Source of the DNA: JAGQSZ01 sp049647585
Lineage (GTDB): Bacteria > Actinomycetota > Acidimicrobiia > Acidimicrobiales > Microtrichaceae
Direction of reading: 5' to 3'
Length of the DNA stretch: 64,000 bases
NCBI GenBank assembly: GCA_049647585.1
Contig: JBARXY010000044.1
Coordinates: 62,001 to 126,000, forward strand
Shown: positions 7,970-16,295 of the stretch, one piece after another
How positions within the stretch are numbered: the first letter of the stretch is position 1
How the letters are laid out: every line of letters begins with the position of its first letter
Notes under the pieces: model-generated
What the model was told of the DNA's origin: nothing
What the model saw: the letters and a program-made list of their open reading frames with translations, nothing else
Databases searched by the model: none
Translations under genes and position numbers: made by a program

Positions 7970-8611
7970 TCAGCCGGCCCGGCGAAAGATCATCTGACGG
8001 GTGCCCGCAGGATCATCCTGGAAACACGCCGATGCCGAATCCACCAGATCGGTCCAGCGGTCGTTCGACATGAGCGCCTTCTCGGAGGACTCGAGTTCGT
8101 CGATGGACTCGAACCCGGTAATCCACGAAACACCTCCGTAGGGGCCGGTCATGGATCGCATGAATAGCGTCGGAAGGCCTGTGGCCACCTCGGCTTGTTC
8201 AGCGATCTCGATTCCCTGGGCTACCGCATTGAGGAGATTGCCTGCGGCGGGCACAGCCGTGACTATCGAGACGTATTGGAGTGATCGGGTTGTGTCCGGG
8301 GCTCCAACCATCGGCTCCATCAAGGCGTCGTCGATACTCCCTTCGAAAAGCTCCGCCGAGGTCGACAGCATCTGCAGGTAGGGGCCATCCGTTGCGAGCT
8401 TGTCCGATACTCGCTCGAGGTCAGCGAGGCTCTCGAACCAGGACGCCCAGACGATGGTTCCAAGACCTAGGGAGTACATGGATGTCCAGACCTGGATCGG
8501 ATGGTTGGTGAGCTCCCGAACCTTGTGGCTGACCTCGGTTGCAAAGGTCATGCCTGCTGTCGGGTTGCCTGTCTTGAGGTGGGCTGTACGGGTGAAGAGG
8601 TACATCGCCAT
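7970..8611 (-). CDS. Uncharacterised protein, possible duplicated dimeric alpha/beta-barrel
   Basis: 213 residues, function not recognised. The N-terminal half (MYLFTRTAHL...VWTSMYSLGLGTIVWASWFESLADLERVSDKL) and the C-terminal half (LQYVSIVTAVPAA...GPYGGVSWITGFESIDELESSEKALM) have the same pattern: a strand, a helix, a strand, then (S/T)WFES- or TGFES-type turns before a helix. That suggests two ABM-like (antibiotic biosynthesis monooxygenase fold) units in tandem. No signal peptide or membrane segment. It is upstream of purU on the same strand, separated by 91 bp. Confidence 0.7.
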   Translation of the reverse strand: MAMYLFTRTAHLKTGNPTAGMTFATEVSHKVRELTNHPIQVWTSMYSLGLGTIVWASWFESLADLERVSDKLATDGPYLQMLSTSAELFEGSIDDALMEPMVGAPDTTRSLQYVSIVTAVPAAGNLLNAVAQGIEIAEQAEVATGLPTLFMRSMTGPYGGVSWITGFESIDELESSEKALMSNDRWTDLVDSASACFQDDPAGTRQMIFRRAG

Positions 8612-8709
8612 CCCCTTTCAGAGGGGCGATCGGGGAAATTCTGGCCCCTCAAAGTCACTCTCTGCCGGTACCCAGGTCGAGTCAATGCCGAATACGTCAC
8701 TCAAAAATT

Positions 8710-8796
8710 TGGTGCGGACGGGGGGACTTGAACCCCCACGTCCTTTCGGACACTGGGACCTAAACCCAGCGCGTCTGCCAATTCCGCCACGTCCGC
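8710..8796 (-). tRNA. tRNA-Leu (anticodon TAG)
   Basis: Read on the minus strand, a 7-bp acceptor stem (GCGGACG/CGTCCGC) encloses a Leu-type tRNA with a long variable arm (GTCCGAAAGGAC-like). The anticodon loop TTTAGGT in a CTGGG/CCCAG stem gives anticodon TAG, reading CUA. The discriminator A is followed by an encoded CCA (8710-8712). Confidence 0.97.
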
Positions 8797-8918
8797 ACGG
8801 TCCGGACATCGTAGTGCCTCACGGAGTCACCCGATTGTGGGACGGTCGGCGCTTGCCCGACAGGTCGGACCGCCGGGCGGCGCGGTGAAGCCCGCCGTCC
8901 GCGTTATCCTCAGCCGTT

Positions 8919-9578
8919 ATGCAAGAGCCCGTAATTCCAGTGATGCCACCGTTCCTCGCCGATCAGCCCCTGAGCCCGCCGATGGCGCAGCAGACCGGGG
9001 CCGGTATGGAGCCGAACTCCGATATCTATGCACGCCTCCTGAAGAACCGGATCATCTTCCTTGGTTCCGAGGTCAACGATCAGGTTGCCAACTTCCTCAC
9101 GGCCCAGCTCCTCTACCTTGAGGCTGAGGACAACGAGAAGGACATCTGGCTCTACATCAACTCACCCGGCGGTTCGGTCACCGCCGGAATGGCCCTATAC
9201 GACACGATGCAGTTCGTGGCTCCCGACGTTGGAACCATCTGCATGGGTCTCGGAGCGTCGATGGGGCAGTTCCTGTTGTGCGCCGGTGCACCCGGGAAGC
9301 GCTTTGCCCTTCCCCACGCAAGGATCATGATGCACCAGCCTCTGGCCGGGATGCAGGGTCAGGCGACCGACATCGCAATTCAGGCCGAGCAGCTCAAGTA
9401 CATCAAGAACCTGTTGGCAGAACGCATTGCGGAACACACGGGTCAGACGCCACAGCAGATCAACATCGATTCCGACCGCGATCGCTGGTTCACCGCAGAG
9501 CAGGCGAAGGAGTACGGCATCATCGACGACGTGATCCAGAGCCGTCGGCAGATCAACAACTCGGTCGAGTCCGACTGA
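8919..9578 (+). CDS. clpP: ATP-dependent Clp protease proteolytic subunit
   Basis: Forms the barrel-shaped peptidase that degrades proteins delivered by ClpX or ClpC. 219 residues with an extended N terminus. The catalytic triad is visible: Ser114 in GASMGQF, His139 in MMHQP, and Asp188 in DRDRWF. YINSPGGSVTAG is also present. Neither a second clpP nor clpX is adjacent, although actinobacteria often carry clpP1-clpP2 together. A strong inverted repeat follows the stop. Confidence 0.97.
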   Translation: MQEPVIPVMPPFLADQPLSPPMAQQTGAGMEPNSDIYARLLKNRIIFLGSEVNDQVANFLTAQLLYLEAEDNEKDIWLYINSPGGSVTAGMALYDTMQFVAPDVGTICMGLGASMGQFLLCAGAPGKRFALPHARIMMHQPLAGMQGQATDIAIQAEQLKYIKNLLAERIAEHTGQTPQQINIDSDRDRWFTAEQAKEYGIIDDVIQSRRQINNSVESD

Positions 9579-9581
9579 CTT

Positions 9582-9635
9582 GACGCCCTTCCGGCTTCGG
9601 CGATCTAACAGGTGCCGAATAACCGGAAGGGCGTC
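9582..9635. terminator. Strong hairpin between convergent genes
   Basis: Arms GACGCCCTTCCGG (9582-9594) and CCGGAAGGGCGTC (9623-9635) are perfectly complementary, and an inner TTCGGC/GCCGAA pair extends the stem. It starts just after the clpP stop. There is no obvious T-run, so it could be a bidirectional or Rho-assisted terminator, or an mRNA 3'-end stabiliser. Confidence 0.55.
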
Positions 9636-9636
9636 G

Positions 9637-9663
9637 ACTCGGAGCCACGGAACTCGGAGCCAC
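9637..9663. repeat. 15-bp tandem duplication
   Basis: The unit actcggagccacgga is followed directly by a second, 12-bp partial copy, just downstream of the clpP hairpin. There are no coding signs. Confidence 0.7.
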
Positions 9664-9761
9664 AGAGCGCTCCTCCGGATACCGATGAGACCCAATACCT
9701 ATCTGGCCGAATGGCATCTGGGTCGAACACCGGTCTGGACGACCAGACCTCTGAGGTCGCT

Positions 9762-10424
9762 CTAGAAGGCGATCGCAGAGGTGGGCAGCGGGATGTTCAC
9801 GATCGGTGGCAGGGGAATTATCAGGTCACCGAGTCCGGGTATTCCGAGACCGGCTCCGTTGATGGTGAACGACGGATCCGTCAAGGTGATCGTCCGGGCG
9901 TTCAGGTCGAGAGTCGCTGCTCTCACCAGGACCGTGGACGGCACAATCAGGTCGACCTGAGTCGGTATCACGAGAAACCCACAACTCAGCGTCACGGTGG
10001 ACAGGGGAATCCTCAGCTGTGGGATGTTCACTACGACGTTCGGGACCGTGATTACCGACCTGGCGGGATCGATCCGGATGCCGGGGATGGTCACCGTCGC
10101 GTTATTGATGTTCACCCCTGGTGGGCGGTAGGCGATGTTGCAGATGCCCAGAGGGATGTTCGTGGCTGGAGCACGCACCTCGATCGGCGGTAGTGGAATG
10201 GTTAGCGGACCGAAGTCGGCCCCGATTCCTCCGTCGGCCGGTGGGGAGGCCGGCGCACACGCCGCTCCGACCAGCGCCAGGGCGGAGACCAGCACGACCA
10301 TGGCGACGTGGCGTCGACGTGGCCGAGCGGATTTCAGGCCTGGACCTGCTGGGACACCTCCCACCCGGTCATTCTGACCTCCGGGTGTACGGCCACTCTG
10401 GTTGCCGATGTCGCTCATCTTCAT
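9762..10424 (-). CDS. Secreted lipoprotein of unknown function, beta-rich with IPLPPI motifs
   Basis: 220 residues. After an Arg-rich N-terminal stretch (PRRRHVAM), a hydrophobic segment ends in the lipobox-like GAAC near residue 57, so the mature protein is likely lipid-anchored. The rest is rich in Ile, Val, Pro and Thr and alternates short strands with prolines; IPLPPI occurs near both ends of the mature chain. There are no charged catalytic clusters. The actual start may be internal, since about 40 residues precede the hydrophobic core. It is convergent with clpP. Family not recognised. Confidence 0.75.
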   Translation of the reverse strand: MKMSDIGNQSGRTPGGQNDRVGGVPAGPGLKSARPRRRHVAMVVLVSALALVGAACAPASPPADGGIGADFGPLTIPLPPIEVRAPATNIPLGICNIAYRPPGVNINNATVTIPGIRIDPARSVITVPNVVVNIPQLRIPLSTVTLSCGFLVIPTQVDLIVPSTVLVRAATLDLNARTITLTDPSFTINGAGLGIPGLGDLIIPLPPIVNIPLPTSAIAF

Positions 10425-10491
10425 GCCCCCCTGGGTGATTCGAATCGAGCTTTGCTGCCCGGCTGTGCATGTTCCCCAACAATCCGGAATG

Positions 10492-10527
10492 TATGACGAT
10501 TACGCAACTCTATGACGATCGCGCAAC
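10492..10527. promoter_or_regulatory. Pair of 17-bp direct repeats upstream of the lipoprotein gene
   Basis: Copies at 10492-10508 and 10511-10527 share tatgacgat(t/c)(a/g)cgcaac and start 19 bp apart. They lie about 70-100 bp upstream of the lipoprotein start. The arrangement could be a tandem operator or a regulator binding site. Confidence 0.4.
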
Positions 10528-10569
10528 GTTTCTTCTCGCAAGAAAGTGTGGAATCCGACGGAATTCCCC

Positions 10570-10612
10570 AAAAATCAAAGGGCTCTCCGGCACCTGAGTG
10601 CCAGAGAGCCCT
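10570..10612 (-). terminator. Intrinsic terminator of the CAP-domain gene
   Basis: A 15-bp stem (10579-10593 with 10598-10612, one mismatch) and a 4-nt loop lie just downstream of the minus-strand CAP gene. On that strand the hairpin is followed by a T-rich stretch, the complement of aaaaatcaaa at 10570-10579. Confidence 0.85.
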
Positions 10613-10635
10613 GGAGTCGTGATTTGATCTGAGGA

Positions 10636-11067
10636 TCAGGCGCCGAAGACGTGGACCACGTAGTACTTGTTGCCCGCGATTGCGACGCCGGTGCCGTACT
10701 TGGTGTACGCACGGTTCAGGATCGCCGCCCTATGGGCCGGAGAAGCCATGAACAACTTGTGGGACTGGGCCACCGAATAGGACCAGCCGACGTTCTCGCC
10801 CAAGCGGGACCAGCCGCTGCCCACACCATCGCGCAGGTTGGAGTGCGAGACCGATCCGCGACTGGCCAAGGTCTCTGCCCATGCTTGTGCCTTGTTGACC
10901 AGGCGGTCATCGAGACTCAACGGAGGGATGTGGCGGTTTGAACGTTCTGTGTTGATCAACACCGCAGCGTTCCAGGCTTCACCGTTCTTGGTACATGCAG
11001 TACCAATCAGAGCGAGTGAAAGAACTAGAGCGGCCAGAACGGACCACCGACGTGTGCGTGTTGACAT
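10636..11067 (-). CDS. CAP/SCP-domain lipoprotein
   Basis: 143 residues. An N-terminal signal peptide (RTRRWSVLAALVLSLALIGTAC) with lipobox IGTAC predicts export and lipid anchoring. The mature part is a bacterial CAP (cysteine-rich secretory/PR-1, YkwD-like) domain: ERSNRHIPPLSLDDRLVNKAQAWAE, a His in SVSHSNL, GENVGWS, and MASPAHRAAILN followed by GTGVA and YYVVHVFGA. These are the usual CAP metal-site His and Glu positions. The substrate of the family is mostly unknown. It has its own terminator and about 200 bp of upstream sequence, so it is probably monocistronic. Confidence 0.92.
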   Translation of the reverse strand: MSTRTRRWSVLAALVLSLALIGTACTKNGEAWNAAVLINTERSNRHIPPLSLDDRLVNKAQAWAETLASRGSVSHSNLRDGVGSGWSRLGENVGWSYSVAQSHKLFMASPAHRAAILNRAYTKYGTGVAIAGNKYYVVHVFGA

Positions 11068-11267
11068 GTAGATCCCCTGCGAATCGTCTCAAGTCTCTTG
11101 GACTGGTTGGCTTTGCTGCATCGGTGCCCGCACCCCAGCGGAGGTGTGACACATATTCCTATGTCTTGAAGGAAATGTCACGAAACTCGAATATTACGGT
11201 TGCATGACGGATATATGACTACCACACATATCGGCCGGTAGTGGTACTTAGTGAGCAAATTTCTGGA
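11068..11267. other. Intergenic region between two minus-strand lipoprotein genes
   Basis: 200 bp without a supported gene. It holds the CAP-gene promoter region and, at 11218-11242, a weak inverted repeat (ACTACC/GGTAGT) downstream of the next lipoprotein gene. There is no T-run next to that repeat, so I do not call it a terminator. Confidence 0.4.
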
Positions 11268-11882
11268 TCAGAGCTTGATCCCGCACTCCTGAAGTGCCCA
11301 ATTGCTTACGTTTTCGCTACGTTCGTCGAGTTCCCCGAGTCGCGTGTTGAGTTCGTTGCGGCGTTGCTCGACGTCTGTCGGCTCGGTCGTCCCAGGGTCG
11401 GTGACGTCGATATCGCTCTGAGTGTCTTCATCGTCCGGTTGACCCCCGGCGTTGGCGGCTACTTGGGCGTCTGAAGCCTTACCGGGCCCCTTGGCGGGGT
11501 CCTGGGCGTCGGATTCAGTTGCCGGCTGGTCGGAAACCGGCCCTGACCCACTGTCCCCGGTGTCCTTGTCCTCGGAAACCGAGTTCGCATCTAGGTCACG
11601 CTTGACCAGGTCGATGATGTCGACGACCCCATTGGCAAGCGCCTTCAGGTCGGCCCGGATCTCGCTCGGAGCTTTCGAGGCAAGGTCCTTGAGGCGGTTG
11701 GCTTCGCTCGTCGCCTTGGAAAGGTCATCGGCCTTGAGCGCTGTGACGACCCCGTTCAGGTTCCGTGAACTGGCGAGATCGCTACAGAAGGCCGGTGTTC
11801 CGTCGCCGCACGATGTGATCGAAGCGGCAACGAGGATGAGTGGCGCCACGATACGGGTGATCGTGGAAGGCCTGGCCCTCAT
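11268..11882 (-). CDS. Uncharacterised lipoprotein with a helical head and acidic linker
   Basis: 204 residues. The signal peptide ends in the lipobox SITSC near residue 25. Residues of about 30-100 look helical (LNGVVTALKADDLSKATSEANRLKDLA...), followed by a low-complexity Asp/Gly/Ser/Pro linker and a short C-terminal helix. It starts inside the end of rpe with an ATGA overlap, so it is cotranscribed with and translationally coupled to rpe. A functional link to the pentose phosphate pathway is not implied. Family not recognised. Confidence 0.75.
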   Translation of the reverse strand: MRARPSTITRIVAPLILVAASITSCGDGTPAFCSDLASSRNLNGVVTALKADDLSKATSEANRLKDLASKAPSEIRADLKALANGVVDIIDLVKRDLDANSVSEDKDTGDSGSGPVSDQPATESDAQDPAKGPGKASDAQVAANAGGQPDDEDTQSDIDVTDPGTTEPTDVEQRRNELNTRLGELDERSENVSNWALQECGIKL

Positions 11883-12559
11883 GCCCTGGCGGCCTCGGCG
11901 AGAGTGCGGATCTCGGTTACGGCGTGCTCCAACCCCAGCGGATCTCGGAACAGGGCGCTTCCAGCCACCAGGACGTCGGCACCTGCAGCGGCTGCACCAG
12001 CAACCGTTGCGGGGCCTATGCCACCGTCGACCTCAAGGTCGATGTCGCGGGCGGTCAGGTCGATCATTGCGGCGACCTCGGCGATCTTGCCCTCCATCGT
12101 GTCGATGTAGGCCTGACCTCCGAAGCCGGGATTGACGGTCATGACCAGCACCAGGTCGACCAGGTCCATGACGTGACGGATCGCCGATGCCGGTGTGGCG
12201 GGATTGAGAGCCACTGCCGGACTCGCGCCAAGGTCACGGATGTTGCCCAGAGTACGGTGCAGATGAACGCAGGCCTCGGCGTGCACGATGATGATTTCGC
12301 AGCCCGCTTCGACGTACTTGTGGACCAGTTCGTCGGGATTGACGACCATGAGGTGCGCCTCGAAAGGAACGTCTACCAGAGGTCTGCAGGCCTTGATCAC
12401 GTCGGGGCCGAAGGTCAGGTTCGGGACGAAGACGCCGTCCATGACATCCCACTGGATCCGGTCCACCCCCGCTTTCTCGAGGTTGACGCACTCTTCTCCG
12501 AGTCGGGAGAAATCTGCCGGCAATACCGACGGAGCAATCTGGACTGGCCGGGAACTCAT
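11879..12559 (-). CDS. rpe: Ribulose-phosphate 3-epimerase
   Basis: Interconverts ribulose-5-phosphate and xylulose-5-phosphate in the pentose phosphate pathway. 226 residues, TIM-barrel. Seen: IAPSVLPADFSRLGEE, WDVMDGVFVPNLTFGP, FEAHLMV, MTVNPGFGGQ, and the C-terminal LEVDGGIGP and AGADVLVAGSALF phosphate-binding segments. The metal ligands His and Asp are in the expected motifs. The start is ATG at 12559, divergent from the methyltransferase gene at 12709. Confidence 0.96.
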   Translation of the reverse strand: MSSRPVQIAPSVLPADFSRLGEECVNLEKAGVDRIQWDVMDGVFVPNLTFGPDVIKACRPLVDVPFEAHLMVVNPDELVHKYVEAGCEIIIVHAEACVHLHRTLGNIRDLGASPAVALNPATPASAIRHVMDLVDLVLVMTVNPGFGGQAYIDTMEGKIAEVAAMIDLTARDIDLEVDGGIGPATVAGAAAAGADVLVAGSALFRDPLGLEHAVTEIRTLAEAARA

Positions 12560-12708
12560 CGGGTCACCTTCTGATTCGATGGGCAGGAATTGGAGTGGAC
12601 GATGGTCGCTAGTGATGGTGCTAGCGCCAAACGGGCATGGTGAATGCTGCGACCCTATCTGCCCGATTGCCCGGACGTTGAGTCCAATCCACGCGTACCT
12701 TGGCAGCC

Positions 12709-13935
12709 ATGAAGTCGAAGCCGCACGGACAGCCGACGAGTCTGCAGTTCCACGTCGACCGCATGGTCCCCGGAGGGCTGGGACTTGCCCACGAGTCCGA
12801 CGGTCGGGTGGTGCTTATCGATGGCGCACTTCCCGGCGACACGGTGAAGGTCGAAGTGACTGAGTCCAAGGCGCGACTGCTGCGGGCCAGGGTCACCGAG
12901 GTCTTGTTGGCGTCGCCCGAGAGGATCGTAGAGAGGTGCCCCGAGGTTGCCCTTGGTTGCGGTGGATGCGACCTTCAGCACGCCTCGTTATCCACCCAGC
13001 AGTCTCTGAAGGTCGCGATGGTTTCAGACGCACTCCGGCGCATCGGTCGAGTTGAGGGGGTTCCGATCCGGGTGGGCAGACAGCTTCCCGGATGGGGCTA
13101 CCGGACCACCTTGCGCTGCGGAGTTGGAGAAGCGGCAGTCGGCGGGCAACTCGGTTTCAGGCGCCGCCACAGCAACCAGATCCATGTCGTCGACACGTGT
13201 CTGGTTGCCCACCCCTTGGTGGCCGAGATCGTGGAGAGTGGGCGGTTCCCCTCTGCTGACGAGGTGACGATCCGGGCGGGTGCGAACACCGGTGAGCGAC
13301 TTGTCGTCGTGTCACCCAGCGCTGCCGACGCCGTGGTCCCCGAGGGCGTCACTGTTGTCGGTTCTGATGTCCTGGCCAACTGCGGCGAGGCCAGCTATCA
13401 CGAGATCGTCGCAGGTCGCCGCTTCAGAATCTCTGCCAACTCCTTCTTCCAGACGCGCGTCGATGGCGCCGAAGCGCTTGTCGATGCGGTCGGACGTGCC
13501 CTGGCCCCGATCCTCGACGGCGGAGGAAGACTCGTCGATCTATATGGAGGGGTCGGGCTCTTCACCGGAGCGCTGGGCGCCCGTGACGGAGTACTTGTCG
13601 AGCGGTCCCGCTCCTCGGCAGCGGACGCCCGGGTGAATCTCAAAGAGCTTGGAACCGAGGTGATCGGTCTGGCGGTTGAGCGTTGGCGGCCATCGCCTTT
13701 CGACGCCGTCGTTGTCGACCCTGCCCGCTCAGGGCTCGGCAAAGAGGCAGCCGCCGCTGTCGTCGCAACCGGCGCCGAACGGGTGGCGCTTGTGAGTTGT
13801 GATCCGGCCTCGCTTGCCCGCGATGTCGGGCTTCTGGTGGCCGGGGGATATCACGCGATGGGCGTCGAGATCATCGACATGTTCCCCCAGACCCACCACA
13901 TCGAAGCGGTGACCGTATTGAGCCGGTCCAAGTGA
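12709..13935 (+). CDS. TrmA/RumA-family RNA uridine-5-methyltransferase-like protein
   Basis: A SAM-dependent enzyme methylating C5 of a uridine in rRNA or tRNA. 408 residues from ATG 12709; a TTG at 12700 is in frame. Seen: an N-terminal TRAM-like beta domain, a likely Fe-S cluster motif C77-x6-C84-x2-C87, the SAM-binding VDLYGGVGLF, DPARSGLG, and the catalytic Cys364 in SCDPASLARD. The target base cannot be read from the sequence; rlmCD- or rumA-like is possible. The next gene overlaps by 4 nt. Confidence 0.9.
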   Translation: MKSKPHGQPTSLQFHVDRMVPGGLGLAHESDGRVVLIDGALPGDTVKVEVTESKARLLRARVTEVLLASPERIVERCPEVALGCGGCDLQHASLSTQQSLKVAMVSDALRRIGRVEGVPIRVGRQLPGWGYRTTLRCGVGEAAVGGQLGFRRRHSNQIHVVDTCLVAHPLVAEIVESGRFPSADEVTIRAGANTGERLVVVSPSAADAVVPEGVTVVGSDVLANCGEASYHEIVAGRRFRISANSFFQTRVDGAEALVDAVGRALAPILDGGGRLVDLYGGVGLFTGALGARDGVLVERSRSSAADARVNLKELGTEVIGLAVERWRPSPFDAVVVDPARSGLGKEAAAAVVATGAERVALVSCDPASLARDVGLLVAGGYHAMGVEIIDMFPQTHHIEAVTVLSRSK

Positions 13936-14912
13936 GTCAGCGTTCGCTGCTGCTCGGCCCCATTTCGTTTCCGGGTGGTCGGGGAGCCCGTCGAAGACGA
14001 TCTGGTTCCAAGTCAGGCGTTGCCGTAGTGCTTGTGCTTGCAATGAGCATGATCGTAAGTTGCGGGAACTCGGACGGCTCGACAGGTGCTGGTGGCGGTG
14101 ATGGGAACCGGCCGGGAGAACGGGCGACGAGCCGCGCGGGCGGGGGTGACGTCGCCGCTGACGGATGCCAGGCCTCAACGCCCACGGACCTGGTGCCCGT
14201 GGTCGAACGACGGTTCCCTCACGATCCGACCTCATACGTGCAGGGCCTCCTCATCGAGGACGGAGTCCTCTATGAGAGTTCCGGCCGCTACGGCGAATCG
14301 CAGCTGAGAGCTATCGACTCAAAAACCGGCAGCGTCACCTCTCGGGTGGATCTTCCGGCGGACGTCTTCGGTGAAGGGCTGGCGGTCGGAGAGGACGGCG
14401 AACTTGTGCAACTGACGTGGAAGAAGGGCGTCGCATATCGCTGGCCTATCGGTCAGGTCCGCAAAGGGGGAAAACCGTCCGGCGAGTTCGCCTATCAGGG
14501 CGAGGGGTGGGGGCTCACCACGCTCGACGATGGGAGCCTGTTGATGAGCGACGGGTCCGATCGTCTGACGGTGAGGGACCCCGTCGACTTCTCGACGGTT
14601 GCAACCCATGCGGTCGAACGTCTGGGTGGTCCTTCCGATCAGCTCAATGAGCTCGAGTTCGATGGAACCTGGGTGTGGGCCAATCGTTACCAGAGCACCG
14701 AGATCCTCCGGATCGACCCCAGGTGCTGGACCGTTACCGGTGTCGTCGATGCGGGCGCACTTCGCGACGAGGTTGCTCAGGATGCCGAGGCCGAACGCAT
14801 AAAGGTCGACGTCCTCAACGGAATCGCCCATCTGCCGGGTACGAAACGATTCCTGATCACCGGAAAGTGGTGGCCAACGATGTTCGAGGTCTCATTCGTC
14901 GAGAAGCCCTGA
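13932..14912 (+). CDS. Glutaminyl-peptide cyclotransferase-like (PF05096) secreted protein
   Basis: 326 residues. After a basic N terminus, a hydrophobic segment (VAVVLVLAMSMIVSCGNS) with lipobox IVSC near residue 37 predicts a lipoprotein. The body is a glutamine cyclotransferase beta-propeller: FPHDPTSYVQGLLIEDGVLYESSGRYGESQL, EGWGLTTLDDGSLLMSDGSD, LNELEFDGTWVWANRYQ and VLNGIAHLPGTKRFLITGKWW. Family enzymes cyclise N-terminal Gln to pyroglutamate. The GTG start overlaps the end of the methyltransferase gene by 4 nt. Confidence 0.9.
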   Translation: MSQRSLLLGPISFPGGRGARRRRSGSKSGVAVVLVLAMSMIVSCGNSDGSTGAGGGDGNRPGERATSRAGGGDVAADGCQASTPTDLVPVVERRFPHDPTSYVQGLLIEDGVLYESSGRYGESQLRAIDSKTGSVTSRVDLPADVFGEGLAVGEDGELVQLTWKKGVAYRWPIGQVRKGGKPSGEFAYQGEGWGLTTLDDGSLLMSDGSDRLTVRDPVDFSTVATHAVERLGGPSDQLNELEFDGTWVWANRYQSTEILRIDPRCWTVTGVVDAGALRDEVAQDAEAERIKVDVLNGIAHLPGTKRFLITGKWWPTMFEVSFVEKP

Positions 14913-15050
14913 TCCACTCCGTCGCTGCATGGATAGGGAACCGGTGGTCCGACGGGTCTGATAGGAGTACAACTATCCTGAAGACGTGTGACTGTGGACA
15001 CATAACCGGCGTGATGTCCGGTCACTCGCAGTCGATGGAGGGGTAGACAG

Positions 15051-15851
15051 ATGAACGGTCCCGAGCACGGATCTCTTTACGACGCAACGACCCTGACATG
15101 GAAGCTGAACAGTCGCTGGATGGTTCTGATCGGTGGACAGAGGGCCGCGATCATGCAGATCGCCGACCCCAAGGTGGCGGCGGGTGTGGCCGATCACAGC
15201 AGTTATCGCACCGATCCTCTCGGACGGCTCGAGCGAACCATGGACGCCATGATGGTCATCGGGTTCGCGTCGCCCGAAAAGCGGGCCAAGGTTTTGGCTG
15301 ATCTGGATCGGGTGCATGCCAATGTACGAGGACGCACGGTCGACGGAGACCCGTACTCAGCTCTTGATCCGAGACTCATGTACTGGGTGCTTGCGACGCT
15401 TTTCGACACGGTGATGCTGGTTGATGAGCGCTATGTGGGCCACCTGCGAGAGCGTGACCGGGAGCGGTTCATCGACGAGTCCCGAGCGGTCGCCAGCGCA
15501 TTTGGGATAGGCGAGAAATATATTCCGGAGAACCTTGCGGCCTTCCGGGCCTACATGGCCGAACGCGTCGAGGAGCTGAGGCCTTCCGACACATCCCGCG
15601 AAGTTGCCAGGTCCTTGTTGCAACCGGGAATCCGCTGGATTCCGGACACGGCTTTCGTCCCGCTCGACTGGATAACCCTCGAGCTGCTTCCGTCACCCCT
15701 CCGGTGCCAACTGCATCTGGGAGCGTTGAGCCCAGTGCAACTCGCCGCGGTCCGCGGCGCTCGCAGGATGTCCAGAACGGCTCTCCCCCTGGTCCCACAG
15801 CAGCTCACCCGGAACCCGTTCGCTGCGCGTGCGCTGCGGAGGGCGGCATGA
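15051..15851 (+). CDS. MpaB/DUF2236-family oxygenase-like protein
   Basis: 266 residues of the latex-clearing/MpaB-like DUF2236 family, whose studied members bind haem and oxidise substrates. Typical features seen: an N-terminal GGQRAAIMQIADPKVAAGVADHS, a central DP(R/Y)LMYWVLATLFDT, and a C-terminal helical PLDWITLELLPSPLRCQL. The start follows a GGAGGGG ribosome binding site. It is flanked by the cyclotransferase-like gene and tRNA-His. The substrate is unknown. Confidence 0.85.
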   Translation: MNGPEHGSLYDATTLTWKLNSRWMVLIGGQRAAIMQIADPKVAAGVADHSSYRTDPLGRLERTMDAMMVIGFASPEKRAKVLADLDRVHANVRGRTVDGDPYSALDPRLMYWVLATLFDTVMLVDERYVGHLRERDRERFIDESRAVASAFGIGEKYIPENLAAFRAYMAERVEELRPSDTSREVARSLLQPGIRWIPDTAFVPLDWITLELLPSPLRCQLHLGALSPVQLAAVRGARRMSRTALPLVPQQLTRNPFAARALRRAA

Positions 15852-15952
15852 AACCGGCCGGGAGGACCGCTAATTAACCGGCTCTGGGTCGTCGACCCCG
15901 TAACGGCTTAGAAGTCGAGAGCGACCGCGTATATGCTCTCGGGTCTTGTCAT

Positions 15953-16031
15953 GGTGGCCGTAGCTCAGCCAGGTTAGAGCGCCAGGTTGTGGTCCTGGAT
16001 GTCGGGGGTTCGAATCCCCTCGGTCACCCCA
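15953..16031 (+). tRNA. tRNA-His (anticodon GTG)
   Basis: An 8-bp acceptor stem includes the His-specific extra G(-1) at 15953 opposite discriminator C at 16028. The anticodon loop TTGTGGT in a CCAGG/CCTGG stem gives GTG. A CCA end is encoded at 16029-16031. Confidence 0.97.
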
Positions 16032-16113
16032 AGGCCCGGCGGCGGACGGCACTTGTGCCCGAGGCCGTCGGGCAACTACAAAACCATGCGGCCAACTCGT
16101 GTCGGCACAACAT

Positions 16114-16186
16114 GCGCCTCTAGCTCAATTGGCAGAGCATCGGACTCTTAATCCGCAGGTTCTGGGTTCAAGTCCCAGGGGGCGCA
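16114..16186 (+). tRNA. tRNA-Lys (anticodon CTT), integration site of the element
   Basis: The acceptor stem is GCGCCTC/GGGGCGC with one G-U pair; the anticodon loop CTCTTAA gives CTT. CCA is not encoded (CAA follows). The 3' half, from the anticodon loop on, is repeated at 21922-21964, so this tRNA is the attachment site of the element to its right and stays intact. Confidence 0.97.
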
Positions 16187-16187
16187 C
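16145..16187 (+). repeat. attL: 43-bp direct repeat, copy 1
   Basis: Identical over 43 bp to 21922-21964. It spans the anticodon loop to the 3' end of tRNA-Lys plus one base. Identity stops at 16144 (a versus t) and 16188 (a versus g). Confidence 0.95.
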
Positions 16188-16244
16188 AACAGAAGCACTG
16201 CAAATACGGGGTTCCGAGCAATCGGGGCCCCGTTGCAGTTTTCG

Positions 16245-16265
16245 GCATCCCACGCTCATCCCACA
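16245..16265 (+). promoter_or_regulatory. Putative left-arm integrase sites (CATCCCAC x2)
   Basis: CATCCCAC occurs at 16246-16253 and 16257-16264, between attL and the integrase gene. The same pair recurs near attR at 21796-21815 in the same orientation. Paired arm sites next to both ends fit accessory binding by a tyrosine recombinase. Confidence 0.5.
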
Positions 16266-16295
16266 TTGTCCCTGATCGTGTGTATGGTCGAAGCC

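Noticed and set aside
15900..15952. tRNA-His promoter (ttaga...tatatg)
   Set aside because: The -35 match is poor and the spacing ambiguous, so it is not called.
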